Of a stretch of 64,000 nucleotides of DNA, positions 18,182 to 26,228 are shown in pieces. Source of the DNA: Sulfurimonas sp. HSL3-1 (GTDB taxonomy: Bacteria; Campylobacterota; Campylobacteria; Campylobacterales; Sulfurimonadaceae). The notes beneath the pieces were generated by a model. That model saw only the letters and a program-made list of their open reading frames with translations. It made no database searches and was not told the origin of the DNA. The DNA lies in the NCBI RefSeq assembly GCF_039645995.1, contig NZ_CP147920.1, positions 2,232,001 through 2,296,000 on the forward strand. Direction: 5' to 3'. The position numbers and the translations under genes were made by a program. The first letter of the stretch is position 1. Every line of letters begins with the position of its first letter.

Positions 18182-18802
18182 CTAGTGCGCTTCCCACGCC
18201 TGTACGAATGCGTTGATCTTGAGGGTCGGGACTTTCAGGCGGGCGGCCCTGGCGACGGAGACAAGCACCTCCGCCGCCTCGTCGAGGTCGTCGTTGATGA
18301 TGATGTAGTCGTACTCGCTCATGCGCTGAACCTCGCGTTTGGCCATATCGATCCGGCGTTCGATCACCTCCGCCGCATCGGTTGCCCGCGCCCGCAGACG
18401 CTGTTCAAGTTCGCTCAGCGTCGGGGTCGTGATGAACGCGGAAGTCGTAATGTCGCCCATGCGGTTCTGAACGGCGTCGTGCCCCTGGACGTCGATGTCA
18501 AAGATGACCAGCTTCCCCTCGGCGAGGGCCGCCTTGACGGGCTTGAGCGAAGTACCGTAGTAGTTGCCGTGGACGACGGCATACTCCAGGAAGTTCTCCT
18601 CGTCGATATCGCGCTTGAAACTCTCCTCGTCGACGAAGTGGTAATGCACACCGTCCACTTCCCCCTCGCGCATCGGACGTGTCGTCGTCGAGATCGAGAA
18701 GTAGTAGGGTCCGATCGCCTCGGCCACTTTTTTGATCAGGGAACTCTTCCCCGCACCGCTTGGGCCCGACAGGACCAGGATCGCTCCGCCGTTTTTGTTC
18801 AT
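18182..18802 (-). CDS. gmk: Guanylate kinase
   Basis: The 206-residue protein has the P-loop LVLSGPSGAGKSSLIK near residue 10, STTTRPMREGEVDGVHYHF (the GMP-binding region) and the lid region RLRARATDAAEVIERR, all typical of Gmk. It phosphorylates GMP to GDP. The start codon overlaps the stop of the acidic protein gene by 4 bp, so the two are translated together. Confidence 0.96.
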   Translation of the reverse strand: MNKNGGAILVLSGPSGAGKSSLIKKVAEAIGPYYFSISTTTRPMREGEVDGVHYHFVDEESFKRDIDEENFLEYAVVHGNYYGTSLKPVKAALAEGKLVIFDIDVQGHDAVQNRMGDITTSAFITTPTLSELEQRLRARATDAAEVIERRIDMAKREVQRMSEYDYIIINDDLDEAAEVLVSVARAARLKVPTLKINAFVQAWEAH

Positions 18803-19512
18803 GCCTTCTCCCCGAATGAAATATCAATGCGCACACCCATCGCCTTGAGCGCCTGCGCGACCGATTCGTCGCTGAGGATCGCCATCAGATCCTGCAGAGC
18901 TTCGACACCACGCGCATGCAGGTCGATGTCGCTGAAATCCGTCTCTTCCGGCGTGCGTTCCGGTGCATCGGCGTCATAGAGCACCTCCTCGATCGGCTGT
19001 TCCCACTCCCGCCGGTCGATGTGCTCCATCGCCGCTTCGATCTGATCGCCGTACGTCGGTTCTTCGGCCTCTTCGCCCTCCACGGCATCGAGCAGCTCTT
19101 TGAGCTCATCGATCTCCGCGCTGTCAAAGAGCGGTGCCGCCGACTCCTCCTCCCACGCTTCCGCCGCTTCATCGGCGTCAAAGACGTCGCTGCGTTCAAC
19201 CAGGGCGCTTACGGCCATCTCGGCATCATCAAGGGCCCGCGCCAGCTCTTCGGGCAGGAACGGTTTCCCCAACGACGCGTCATACCCCTGGGGCATGGCG
19301 TCGAAGCGTGAGCCGATGAAAATGGCATAGTGTCCCTGCGTTTTCGCGGCCGCTGCGTCGTAGCGCGCGGCGACACTGTCATCGACAATGGCGACGTCCG
19401 CCCGCCGCCCGCCGGCGGCACCCGGTTGTAATAATGAATCCCCGCGTTTTTGTGCCAGACGTTCGACCAATTTAGCGACAATGGGAGTGGTGTTAAACAG
19501 CGCGATGGTCAT
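18799..19512 (-). CDS. Acidic (poly-Glu-rich type) protein of the tatA-gmk cluster
   Basis: The 237-residue product has an N-terminal third (MTIALFNTTPIVAKLVERLA, then GKPFLPEELARALDDAE) that looks like a receiver-type fold: a beta strand with Asp residues (VAIVDDS) and a later KPF. The rest is strongly acidic and Glu/Asp-rich, ending in a short ordered segment (ALKAMGVRIDISFGEKA). It occupies the position of the poly-E-rich protein next to gmk in Helicobacter. An AAGGGA ribosome site precedes the ATG at 19512. Function unknown. The receiver-like resemblance is my own impression. Confidence 0.7.
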   Translation of the reverse strand: MTIALFNTTPIVAKLVERLAQKRGDSLLQPGAAGGRRADVAIVDDSVAARYDAAAAKTQGHYAIFIGSRFDAMPQGYDASLGKPFLPEELARALDDAEMAVSALVERSDVFDADEAAEAWEEESAAPLFDSAEIDELKELLDAVEGEEAEEPTYGDQIEAAMEHIDRREWEQPIEEVLYDADAPERTPEETDFSDIDLHARGVEALQDLMAILSDESVAQALKAMGVRIDISFGEKA

Positions 19513-19587
19513 AACGTCCCTTGAATGCGGTATGAAAATACCCGTAAAAGTGTGTTAACATTGTAACAAAAAAGCATCTCAATTCGA

Positions 19588-20055
19588 ATGAAACCCCTCC
19601 TGATCGCCGGCCTGATCCTCACGGCCCTCTCTGCCGACAACGCGCTTTTGCTTCCGCACCGCTGGCAGGATGCCAGGCACACCCTCGGGGTCATGATTCG
19701 CAGCGGCGGCACCCCATTGGTCCTCGTAACAGAACGTCTTGATGACTCCTATCTCCGCCAGGCCCTTCGCCAAGCGCTCGAAAACGATAAGAATATGACG
19801 CTCATCACCTCCTCGCGGGAGACTGCATCAGAGTGGGCCATGTACCGTTCCCTTCACGCCTGTCTCCTGTCCCCCGAAACGGCCATGACCTTCAGCCTCC
19901 TCTGTACGTCCGAAACAGGCTGCGTCGTGAGCGGTACGCTCGAGACCGAGACGCTCCGAAGCGCTTTAGGTCTGATGCTCTGCAAAGAGCGCAAGGCATT
20001 CGATGAAACGGTTCAGCTGCTGCGGCAGGAGTGCAAAGCGTACTTCGAACGCTGA
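19588..20055 (+). CDS. Secreted protein, possibly a degenerate phospholipase-D-like remnant
   Basis: The 155-residue product begins MKPLLIAGLILTALSADNA, a signal peptide. The segment PLVLVTERLDDSYLRQALRQALEN followed by NMTLITSS resembles the start of a PLD-like domain (a beta strand, then helix, then strand), but no HKD motif is present. In Helicobacter a membrane-bound PLD-type nuclease follows the poly-E-rich gene, as I recall, so this may be an eroded or shortened relative. It is divergent from the acidic protein gene. No ribosome site is evident before the ATG. Confidence 0.55.
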   Translation: MKPLLIAGLILTALSADNALLLPHRWQDARHTLGVMIRSGGTPLVLVTERLDDSYLRQALRQALENDKNMTLITSSRETASEWAMYRSLHACLLSPETAMTFSLLCTSETGCVVSGTLETETLRSALGLMLCKERKAFDETVQLLRQECKAYFER

Positions 20056-20059
20056 GGCG

Positions 20060-20704
20060 CTATTTCACGCGGACCAGCTGATGCTCTTCGAGCTTGTACA
20101 CCCGCTGACAGCGGTCCGCTAGCTGCAGTTCGTGAGTGACGAGCAGGAGCCCGGCGTCGTGTTTCGCGATATAGCTGTCAAAGAGGTCCATCACTTCGCA
20201 GGCCGTCTCCAGGTCCAGGTTCCCCGTCGGCTCATCGGCATAGATAAGCCGCGGCTTCTTCGTCAGCACCCGGGCGACGGAGAGGCGTTGCTGCTGGCCG
20301 CCGGAAAGCTCTGTCACCTTCTGGTTGACGACATGCTCGATCTTGAGGGCTCGGAGCAGTTCGGGTTCAACCGGCTCGTTCGAGAGGATGGATGCGACCT
20401 CGAGGTTCTCCGCACCCGTAAATCCTTTGAAAAGATAGTGCGACTGGAAAATGATCCCCAGCTGCTTCCGACGCAGCTCCACCAGACCGCGGTTGGAGAG
20501 CCCTTCCATCGATTCGCCCATCAGCGTCACTTCCCCGCTGTCGGGAGTGAGCAGGGTTGAGAGAATGTGAAGCAGGGTCGACTTTCCGCTGCCGCTGACC
20601 CCGATGATGGCAACGGACTCATGGCTGTCGATCGAGAGATCCACACCGGAAAAGAGCGGGTAATCGAAATGGTGGGCAATGCCGCTGGCTTCTAGCAGTT
20701 TCAT
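20060..20704 (-). CDS. ABC transporter ATPase, LolD/MacB type
   Basis: The 214-residue ATPase has the Walker A motif GVSGSGKSTLL, the signature LSGGQQQRLSVARV and Walker B LIYADEPTGNLDLE, whose GNLD ending is characteristic of the LolD/FtsE/MacB group. It is likely the ATPase of a lipoprotein-releasing or related exporter, but no permease gene lies beside it. A TATTAT box ends only 7 bp before the ATG (20712-20717), so the transcript may be leaderless. No ribosome site is seen. Confidence 0.88.
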   Translation of the reverse strand: MKLLEASGIAHHFDYPLFSGVDLSIDSHESVAIIGVSGSGKSTLLHILSTLLTPDSGEVTLMGESMEGLSNRGLVELRRKQLGIIFQSHYLFKGFTGAENLEVASILSNEPVEPELLRALKIEHVVNQKVTELSGGQQQRLSVARVLTKKPRLIYADEPTGNLDLETACEVMDLFDSYIAKHDAGLLLVTHELQLADRCQRVYKLEEHQLVRVK

Positions 20705-20711
20705 ACGTGCA

Positions 20712-20717
20712 ATAATA
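20712..20717 (-). promoter_or_regulatory. Possible -10 box of a leaderless transcript (ABC ATPase gene)
   Basis: TATTAT lies 7 bp upstream of the ATG at 20704, so transcription would start at about the A of the start codon. There is no Shine-Dalgarno sequence in between and no good -35 hexamer, as is common for Campylobacterota sigma-70 promoters. Confidence 0.35.
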
Positions 20718-20761
20718 GTGCGTTTTGCGTTAGTTCTGGGTTAGTTTTGGATAGTGGGGGA

Positions 20762-20786
20762 GAAAAGCGGGCGACAGTGTCACCCG
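20762..20786 (-). terminator. Rho-independent terminator of rpsB-tsf
   Basis: On the minus strand an 8-bp stem CGGGTGAC/GTCGCCCG (one G-U pair) with a 3-nt loop is followed by CTTTTCT, 20 bp after the tsf stop codon. Confidence 0.75.
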
Positions 20787-20805
20787 GAAGGGAGCAGCAG
20801 AGGGC

Positions 20806-21873
20806 TTACGCCATCTGTGCAGCGACTTCGGCAGCGAAGTCGTCTTGTTTCTTCTCGATGCCTTCGCCGACTTCGAGACGGACGAATGCGACGACTTCAG
20901 CGCTGCCGCCGACAGCTTTTGCCGCTTCGGCAACTGCGGCAGCTACCGTTTTCTTGTCGTCGAGAACATAGTTCTGATCCAGGAGGCACTGCTCTTTGTC
21001 GAGCGTCGTGTTATCCTCGATGTAGCGCGCGATTTTACCCGGCAGGATGTTCGGGATGATCTTCTCAGGCTTGCCTTCGGCGATCAGTTCCTCTTTCATC
21101 TTCGCTTCGGCCGCTGCCAGGACATCCTCTGTCAGTTGAGACATGGAGATGTACTCCGGCACGTTTTTGAGCGGCTTTTTCAGACGCGCGAGCTCTTCGT
21201 TCTCTTTCTTGATCGCTTCGATGCGGCCTTTGGTTTCGGCAGCAACGAAATCAGCGTCGAAATCTTTGTAGCTCAGTGTCGTCGGTTTCATCGCGGATGC
21301 ATGCATCGCGACCTGCTTCGCCACGGCAACCATGGCGTCAGCCGTTTTCGCAGAGTCACACTCGATCGCAACGATAACGCCGATGCGCGTGTTGGAGTGG
21401 ATATAACCGTTGACAGCGACGTTTTCGCTTCCGCTCAGTGCCGCGATGCGGCGGAGTTCGATCTTCTCGCCGATCTTTGCGACCGCTTCGTCGAAGTAGA
21501 CGCTGAACGCTTTGCCTTCATACTCGGTTTCGCGCAGCGCTTCCGCACTGTCCGCTTCCGTCGTGAACGCCTGCTCTACCGTAGTAGAAACGAGGTTCTG
21601 GAAGCCTTCGTTTTTCGCAACGAAGTCTGTCTCGGAGTTGATCTCGACCAGTGTCGCACGCTTGTTGTCTGCAGAGATTTTCAGACCGATAGAGCCTTCA
21701 GCAGCAACGCGGTCCGCTTTTTTAGCGGCCTGAGCAATCCCGCGTTCACGCAGCCATTCTTTGGCTTTGTCCATGTCGCCGTTTGACTCGGTGAGCGCCT
21801 TTTTACAGTCCATCATCGGTGCGTCAGTCGCCTGACGCAGCTCTTTTACCATTGCTGCTGAAATTGCTGCCAT
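20806..21873 (-). CDS. tsf: Elongation factor Ts
   Basis: The 355-residue protein has the N-terminal UBA-like domain with [16 protein letters not shown] and the [14 protein letters not shown] core signature of EF-Ts, which recharges EF-Tu with GTP. It is long for the family because of a C-terminal dimerisation region like those of other epsilonproteobacteria. It follows rpsB by 2 bp and ends before a clear terminator, so rpsB-tsf is a discrete operon. Confidence 0.97.
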   Translation of the reverse strand: MAAISAAMVKELRQATDAPMMDCKKALTESNGDMDKAKEWLRERGIAQAAKKADRVAAEGSIGLKISADNKRATLVEINSETDFVAKNEGFQNLVSTTVEQAFTTEADSAEALRETEYEGKAFSVYFDEAVAKIGEKIELRRIAALSGSENVAVNGYIHSNTRIGVIVAIECDSAKTADAMVAVAKQVAMHASAMKPTTLSYKDFDADFVAAETKGRIEAIKKENEELARLKKPLKNVPEYISMSQLTEDVLAAAEAKMKEELIAEGKPEKIIPNILPGKIARYIEDNTTLDKEQCLLDQNYVLDDKKTVAAAVAEAAKAVGGSAEVVAFVRLEVGEGIEKKQDDFAAEVAAQMA

Positions 21874-21875
21874 GC

Positions 21876-22646
21876 TTATGCTTCCTCTGTCGTTGTTTCT
21901 TCTGCTGTTGCTTCCGCAGCTTCTGCAGCCGCTTCTACCTCTTCGCCTTCCGCTTCCGCGTTGTCGGCGATCATCGCTTTACCTTCGTTGACCGCTGCCG
22001 CCATCTCTTTACAGAAAAGCTGGATGGAACGGATCGCGTCGTCGTTGCCCGGGATCGGAAAGTCGATCACGTCCGGATCACAGTTCGTATCGAGCGGTGC
22101 GATAACCGGGATACCGAGGTTGCGCGCTTCTTTAACGGCGATGTGCTCTTTGACGGCGTCAACGACGAACATCATATCCGGCAGTTTTTTCATGTCGCGG
22201 ATACCGCCGAGGTAAGACTCGAGCTTCTCTTTCGTACGTGCCATCATCAGCGCTTCTTTTTTGGTCAGCAGGTTGATCTGGCCGCTCTCTTGCATCTGCT
22301 CGATCACTTCGAGCTTGCGAAGGGATTTCTGAATCGTCGGGAAGTTGGTCAGCATACCGCCGAGCCAACGGTTATCGACGTAAGGCATGCCGCAGCTCTC
22401 TGCCGCTTCTTTGACGGCAACGCGTGCCTGCTTCTTCGTACCGACGAACATGATCGTCTTGCCTTCGGCTGTTGCGTCAACGACGATCTGGTACGTGTTG
22501 CGGAAGTAGCGCAGCGTCTTCTGCAGGTCGATGATGTAAATGTTCTTGCGGACACCGAAGATGTATTTTTTCATTTTCGGGTTCCAGCGGCGTGTCTGGT
22601 GGCCGAAGTGGACACCGCACTCGAGAAGGTCTTTCATAGTTACCAT
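21876..22646 (-). CDS. rpsB: Ribosomal protein S2
   Basis: The 256-residue protein begins [20 protein letters not shown], the exact family start, and contains [11 protein letters not shown] and the [18 protein letters not shown]-type region. The C-terminal ~25 residues are a Glu/Ala/Thr-rich tail. I chose the ATG at 22646, preceded by AAAGGACC. A longer frame opening at 22682 runs through the leader hairpin and is unlikely. Leader structure upstream suggests control. Confidence 0.97.
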   Translation of the reverse strand: MVTMKDLLECGVHFGHQTRRWNPKMKKYIFGVRKNIYIIDLQKTLRYFRNTYQIVVDATAEGKTIMFVGTKKQARVAVKEAAESCGMPYVDNRWLGGMLTNFPTIQKSLRKLEVIEQMQESGQINLLTKKEALMMARTKEKLESYLGGIRDMKKLPDMMFVVDAVKEHIAVKEARNLGIPVIAPLDTNCDPDVIDFPIPGNDDAIRSIQLFCKEMAAAVNEGKAMIADNAEAEGEEVEAAAEAAEATAEETTTEEA

Positions 22647-22664
22647 AATTATGGTCCTTTCTGC

Positions 22665-22685
22665 ATCGTGCCTCCGGGGCACGAT
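22665..22685 (-). promoter_or_regulatory. Perfect 8-bp hairpin in the rpsB leader
   Basis: ATCGTGCC and GGCACGAT pair around a 5-nt loop, ending about 20 nt before the rpsB start and just before its ribosome site. S2 leaders in many bacteria carry autoregulatory structures, so this could be an S2-binding element. The assignment is inferred from position. Confidence 0.45.
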
Positions 22686-22932
22686 TAAATTAAAAAATAC
22701 CGGTTCGCTTCAATGCCCCCGGCAGTCCTGCTCTATTTTTTCAGAAAAGGCTGCACCGGTTTTTGGGTTTGGCACCTGAGATCTTGTTCCCCGGCAATTC
22801 GGTCAGAACGCATGGAGAAAATCGCGGAATTTTACCTTATATAGCCTTAAGAAAGTGTTAAGCAATATCGCCTCCTCCTCCCTTTCACGGCCGTTAATTT
22901 CAATTTCTATTTATATTACTTCTGGTAGGCTG

Positions 22933-22938
22933 TATGAT
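22933..22938 (+). promoter_or_regulatory. Probable -10 box of the DUF3373 gene
   Basis: TATGAT lies in an AT-rich stretch about 78 bp before the start codon. No -35 hexamer is convincing. Confidence 0.35.
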
Positions 22939-23015
22939 ACATTTGTGATTAATTTGTTTTTCTTATGTTAAGGATTAGTTGTCCGGAAAAACAGACACAG
23001 ATACAAGGAGTTAAA

Positions 23016-24629
23016 ATGAAAAAACAGTTGATCCTTTCCGTTGCCGCCGCGGCCATGCTCAGTATCGGCCTCCAGGCTGATGAAACCACCGACCGCATGG
23101 AGGCGATGGAGGCGCAGATCGAGGCCCTCCAGGAGCAGCTTTCCGCGATGAAAGACGCCAAATCCGATGAGGAAGCAGCAACGGAAAACGATGAAGAAGG
23201 CAGCGAAGAGGAAGGCGATGAAACAGATGAGCGTCTGACCGACCTTGAAGAGCAGATCAGTACCATCAACCGCAACACCTCCGGAAGCCACCTCAAGTTC
23301 GGCGTCGATTTCCGTACGGCCGTCGACAACCTGAACTACAAGATGGCCGGGAACGCCTACAACCCCGATACGATGGCCTTCGACGGCGACGATACCCAGA
23401 GCAATGACGCCTTTCTCACCAACCGCCTCTGGCTCAACATGGAGTGGCTGGCGACGGAAAATATGAGCTTTACGGCCCAGCTCGCCTATAACAAGGCCTA
23501 TGGATACCGCAGCGGGTTTAATGGGGGCTACCCGGGCTTCGAGACCTTCGACTGGATCACGAACGAAAACGCCTATGACGACGTTGTCCGCGTCCGCTCC
23601 GCCTACTTCTTCTACCGCAACGATACCTTCCTCGGCGCGGAGATCCCCTGGACCTTCAGCATCGGCCGCCGCCCCTCCACCAACGGCCACCTGATCAACC
23701 TGCGCGACGACGACCGTCCCGCGTCACCGATGGGGCACAACATCAACGTCGAATTTGACGGTATGAGCTCCAAGTTCAGCTTTGAGGATCTCACCGGCAT
23801 CGACGGAATGTACATCAAATTCTGCGCCGGACGCGGGGGCACGAATGCCAACGCGAAGTTCTTTACGATCAATATGGATAGCAACAATACCCTGGGTATC
23901 GCCGCTCCCTACGCCAAGAATGACGCCGACCTCCCGGACATCGATCTCGGCGGCCTGATCTTCGTTCCTTACGATGACGGCCAGTACAGCCTCGGCGCGC
24001 AGTACTACTATGCCGCCCACCTCATCGACGCTTCCGTCACCCCGACGCCAAGCGGATACGTCTTCCACAACATGCAGGATGTCGGGAACATGCACGCGGT
24101 CACGGCGAACTTCATGATCAACGGTATCGGCAACGGCTGGAGCGATTTCCTCGATGACACGATCTTCTTCGCCAGCGGTGCCGTGAGTATCACCGATCCG
24201 AAAAAGGGTGCGGCCGATCAGGGGATGCTTGGTTCGAAAGAGAGCAAAACCGGTTCGTCTTACTGGGTCGGTCTCCAGGTCCCGACACTGTTCACCGATA
24301 TGGGACGCATCGGCTTTGAATACAACCACGGCGACAAGTACTGGCGTTCAATTACCTACGCCGAGGATACGAACATCGGTTCCAAAGTCGCGGCGCGCGG
24401 TAGTGCTTACGAAGCCTACTACACAGACTACCTGATCGAGGATGTCTTCAGCTTCCAGATCCGCTATACGTACATCGATTACGACTACACCGGTTCCAAC
24501 GGATTCTTTGGCTCCACGACGGGTACGCCGTATAAGATCGATGATCTCGCCGCCACCAATCCGGGACTGGCAAGCGCGACCGTCGACAAAGCACAGGACA
24601 TCCGCTTCTACCTGCGCTACCGCTACTAA
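23016..24629 (+). CDS. DUF3373-family outer-membrane beta-barrel protein
   Basis: The 537-residue product begins MKKQLILSVAAAAMLSIGLQ, a signal peptide cleaved near ADE. It then has a coiled coil (residues ~22-50), a strongly acidic linker (residues ~55-75), a second short coiled coil (ERLTDLEEQISTI) and a long barrel region with alternating hydrophobic strands, ending in RFYLRYRY with an aromatic last residue. This is the layout of the DUF3373 porin-like proteins common in Campylobacterota. The start at 23016 has a perfect AAGGAG site. A frame opening at 22965 is upstream leader. Substrate unknown. Confidence 0.88.
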   Translation: MKKQLILSVAAAAMLSIGLQADETTDRMEAMEAQIEALQEQLSAMKDAKSDEEAATENDEEGSEEEGDETDERLTDLEEQISTINRNTSGSHLKFGVDFRTAVDNLNYKMAGNAYNPDTMAFDGDDTQSNDAFLTNRLWLNMEWLATENMSFTAQLAYNKAYGYRSGFNGGYPGFETFDWITNENAYDDVVRVRSAYFFYRNDTFLGAEIPWTFSIGRRPSTNGHLINLRDDDRPASPMGHNINVEFDGMSSKFSFEDLTGIDGMYIKFCAGRGGTNANAKFFTINMDSNNTLGIAAPYAKNDADLPDIDLGGLIFVPYDDGQYSLGAQYYYAAHLIDASVTPTPSGYVFHNMQDVGNMHAVTANFMINGIGNGWSDFLDDTIFFASGAVSITDPKKGAADQGMLGSKESKTGSSYWVGLQVPTLFTDMGRIGFEYNHGDKYWRSITYAEDTNIGSKVAARGSAYEAYYTDYLIEDVFSFQIRYTYIDYDYTGSNGFFGSTTGTPYKIDDLAATNPGLASATVDKAQDIRFYLRYRY

Positions 24630-24651
24630 GCGCCTCCCCTTCGGGCGGTGC
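24630..24651. terminator. Hairpin between convergent genes, possible bidirectional terminator
   Basis: GCGCCTCCC pairs with GGGCGGTGC (two G-U pairs) around a CTTC loop directly after the DUF3373 stop. The plus side is followed by TAGTAACCTTTT, only a weak T-run. Confidence 0.45.
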
Positions 24652-24685
24652 TAGTAACCTTTTACTTCAGCAACAGAAAATTCCT

Positions 24686-25192
24686 TTAGCCGTTCTGCAA
24701 TTCCGCCAGTTTCTTTTTCACCTCTTCGACATGTACGATCTCGTATTTGACCCCCTGCTTTGAACGCTTCTGGCGTACTTTGACGTTCCCCCATGCAGCG
24801 GCAACCTTGCCCTCCGGGTCGATGATGTAGGTCGTGCGGACGATGCCCATATACTCTTTACCGTAGTTCTTCTTCAGGGCCCATACGCCGTAATCTTCCA
24901 TCATCGTATGCTCCGGGTCGCTGAGCAGCGTGATCTTTAGCGACTGCTTCTCAATAAAGCCGCGGTGGACCTTCGGCGAATCCGCGCTGACACCGAAAAT
25001 GGCCGCTTTGAGCCCCTGGAATTCCGGCAGCTGCTCGGTAAAGTCGCACGCTTCGGTCGTACAGCCGGGCGTATTGTCCTTGGGATAGAAGTAGAGCACG
25101 ATCCATTTCCCTTTGAGATCGCGCGAACAGATCTCCACCTTGTCCTGGTTCTCCAGGCAAAAATCCGGTGCAACGGTTCCGATTTCAAGCAT
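24686..25192 (-). CDS. bcp: Thioredoxin-dependent peroxiredoxin (Bcp type)
   Basis: The 168-residue protein has PKDNTPGCTTEACDF, where Cys44 is the peroxidatic and Cys49 the resolving cysteine, the atypical two-Cys arrangement of Bcp/PrxQ. It reduces hydroperoxides with electrons from thioredoxin. The trxA and trxB genes for that pathway also lie in this window. Confidence 0.93.
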   Translation of the reverse strand: MLEIGTVAPDFCLENQDKVEICSRDLKGKWIVLYFYPKDNTPGCTTEACDFTEQLPEFQGLKAAIFGVSADSPKVHRGFIEKQSLKITLLSDPEHTMMEDYGVWALKKNYGKEYMGIVRTTYIIDPEGKVAAAWGNVKVRQKRSKQGVKYEIVHVEEVKKKLAELQNG

Positions 25193-25275
25193 TATTTTGT
25201 CCTTTTCATTTTTGGGGAATCATAGCATAGGTACCAAGTGCAGCAACCATTCTTTCCCCGCAAGACCAATCGAAA

Positions 25276-25589
25276 GAGCTTCGACACGTCGAAGCGCATT
25301 CAATCAAATAGGCCCTTGGCCTTGAGCGTTCCTTGAAAGCCATCCCGGAGGCCCAAAGCCGGGAGGGATGAGCGATTCGCGAAAGGCCGCTTTTTGCGCT
25401 ACTTTTTTTAAAAAAGTGGCAAAGAAATACTCTGCTCATTCTTTTCTTTTTCATAAGAAAAGAACCAAAAGAAAATCGTCGTTGCGCGAATCGCACGCTG
25501 CTCCCGGCTTTATGCCTCCGCAACGGCTTTCAAGGCACGCTTAACGACCGTTTGCCTATTGATTAATGCGCTTCGGTGAACCGAAGCTC
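25276..25589. repeat. Repeat A, copy 2: ~314-bp imperfect fold-back element
   Basis: Same orientation and almost the same length as the copy at 15884. The arms pair over most of the element: left GGCCTTGAGCGTTCCTTGAA against right TTCAAGGCACGCTTAACG, and left AGCGATTCGCG against right CGCGAATCGC. The centre is a low-complexity stretch (TTTTCTTTTTCATAAGAAAA). The end hairpins are GCTTCGA/TCGAAGC on the left and GCTTCGG/CCGAAGC on the right, the opposite of copy 1. The surrounding 460 bp between bcp and the DUF523 gene holds no other feature. Confidence 0.85.
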
Positions 25590-25652
25590 TCTTTTTCCAT
25601 TGTCTTTTGGTTGCGTTTCTTTGTAAAAAGATAAGGAAAAGAAGAAGTAGCC

Positions 25653-26096
25653 CTAAAAAGTATTCTCATCCGAAATATCAATGTCTGGAAACGCATACAG
25701 CAACAGGTCTGCAGCCACCCCGTTTCCCTTGGCGATCTCGTTGCCCGCTTCATCCAGAATTGGCGTCGTCCCGATCCCGCAGCTGGGAGATTTCGATTTG
25801 AGGATGATCTTCGTCGCATCCGGGTGCGCCTTGATCAGCGTCTCGGTCTGTTCGACGAGCACATCGGTGACGTCGGTACCGTCCGCATCTTTTTTCACCC
25901 GCAGGCCGTGATCCTCCGTCGCGATGATACTGATCCGTCCGCGGGGTGTCCCCAGGACCGGAGCTTCCGGGCAGAAGGGGACGACCTCTTTGTCTGCGAG
26001 AAAGGCGAGAACACCGTCATCTTTTTTAGTGGCTCCATCATATCGGCATTTTTCGCCCAGTAGACATGCAGAAACTATTACCTTTTCCTTTCCCAT
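25653..26096 (-). CDS. DUF523-family protein
   Basis: The 147-residue protein starts MGKEKVIVSACLLGEKCRYD and has FCPEAPVLGTPRGRISI and KSKSPSCGIG, the conserved blocks of DUF523 with its Cys residues. The family's function is unknown. I chose the ATG at 26096, which has GGGATGG just upstream. An ATG at 26108 overlaps the stop of a truncated copy of the same gene directly upstream (26108-26224), so the first part of this gene has been duplicated. Confidence 0.85.
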   Translation of the reverse strand: MGKEKVIVSACLLGEKCRYDGATKKDDGVLAFLADKEVVPFCPEAPVLGTPRGRISIIATEDHGLRVKKDADGTDVTDVLVEQTETLIKAHPDATKIILKSKSPSCGIGTTPILDEAGNEIAKGNGVAADLLLYAFPDIDISDENTF

Positions 26097-26107
26097 ATTC
26101 CATCCCA

Positions 26108-26224
26108 TTAAACTATCTTACTCAGAACAATCGTGAGGTCGCTCACGATTTTTCCCGAGATATCGTCATACCGGCACGCTTCTCCCCGCAGACAGGCGGA
26201 GACGATCACCTTCTCTTTTTTCAT
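26108..26224 (-). pseudogene. Truncated duplicate of the DUF523 gene (first ~20 codons)
   Basis: A 38-codon frame reads MKKEKVIVSACLRGEACRYD and then diverges to a stop. The first 20 residues match the start of the intact DUF523 protein next door (MGKEKVIVSACLLGEKCRYD) at 16 positions. It lies just after the aldehyde dehydrogenase stop and ends at the next gene's upstream ATG. It is too short to fold like the family, so it is best read as a leftover of a tandem duplication or of a replaced 5' end, though a short leader peptide cannot be ruled out. Confidence 0.75.
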
Positions 26225-26228
26225 GATG

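Larger units (their letters stand above)
22647..23015. other. Divergent leader/promoter region between rpsB and the DUF3373 gene
   Basis: No gene is seen. On the minus strand a TAAAAT box (22829-22834) would give rpsB a leader of about 175 nt with a strong hairpin near its end. On the plus strand a TATGAT box (22933-22938) lies about 80 bp before the DUF3373 start. The stretch 22840-22980 is AT-rich. Confidence 0.5.

Noticed and set aside
15884-25589. CRISPR array or insertion sequence in the repeat-A copies
   Set aside because: There are only two copies 9 kb apart with no regular spacers and no transposase frame, so neither a CRISPR array nor an intact IS is supported.
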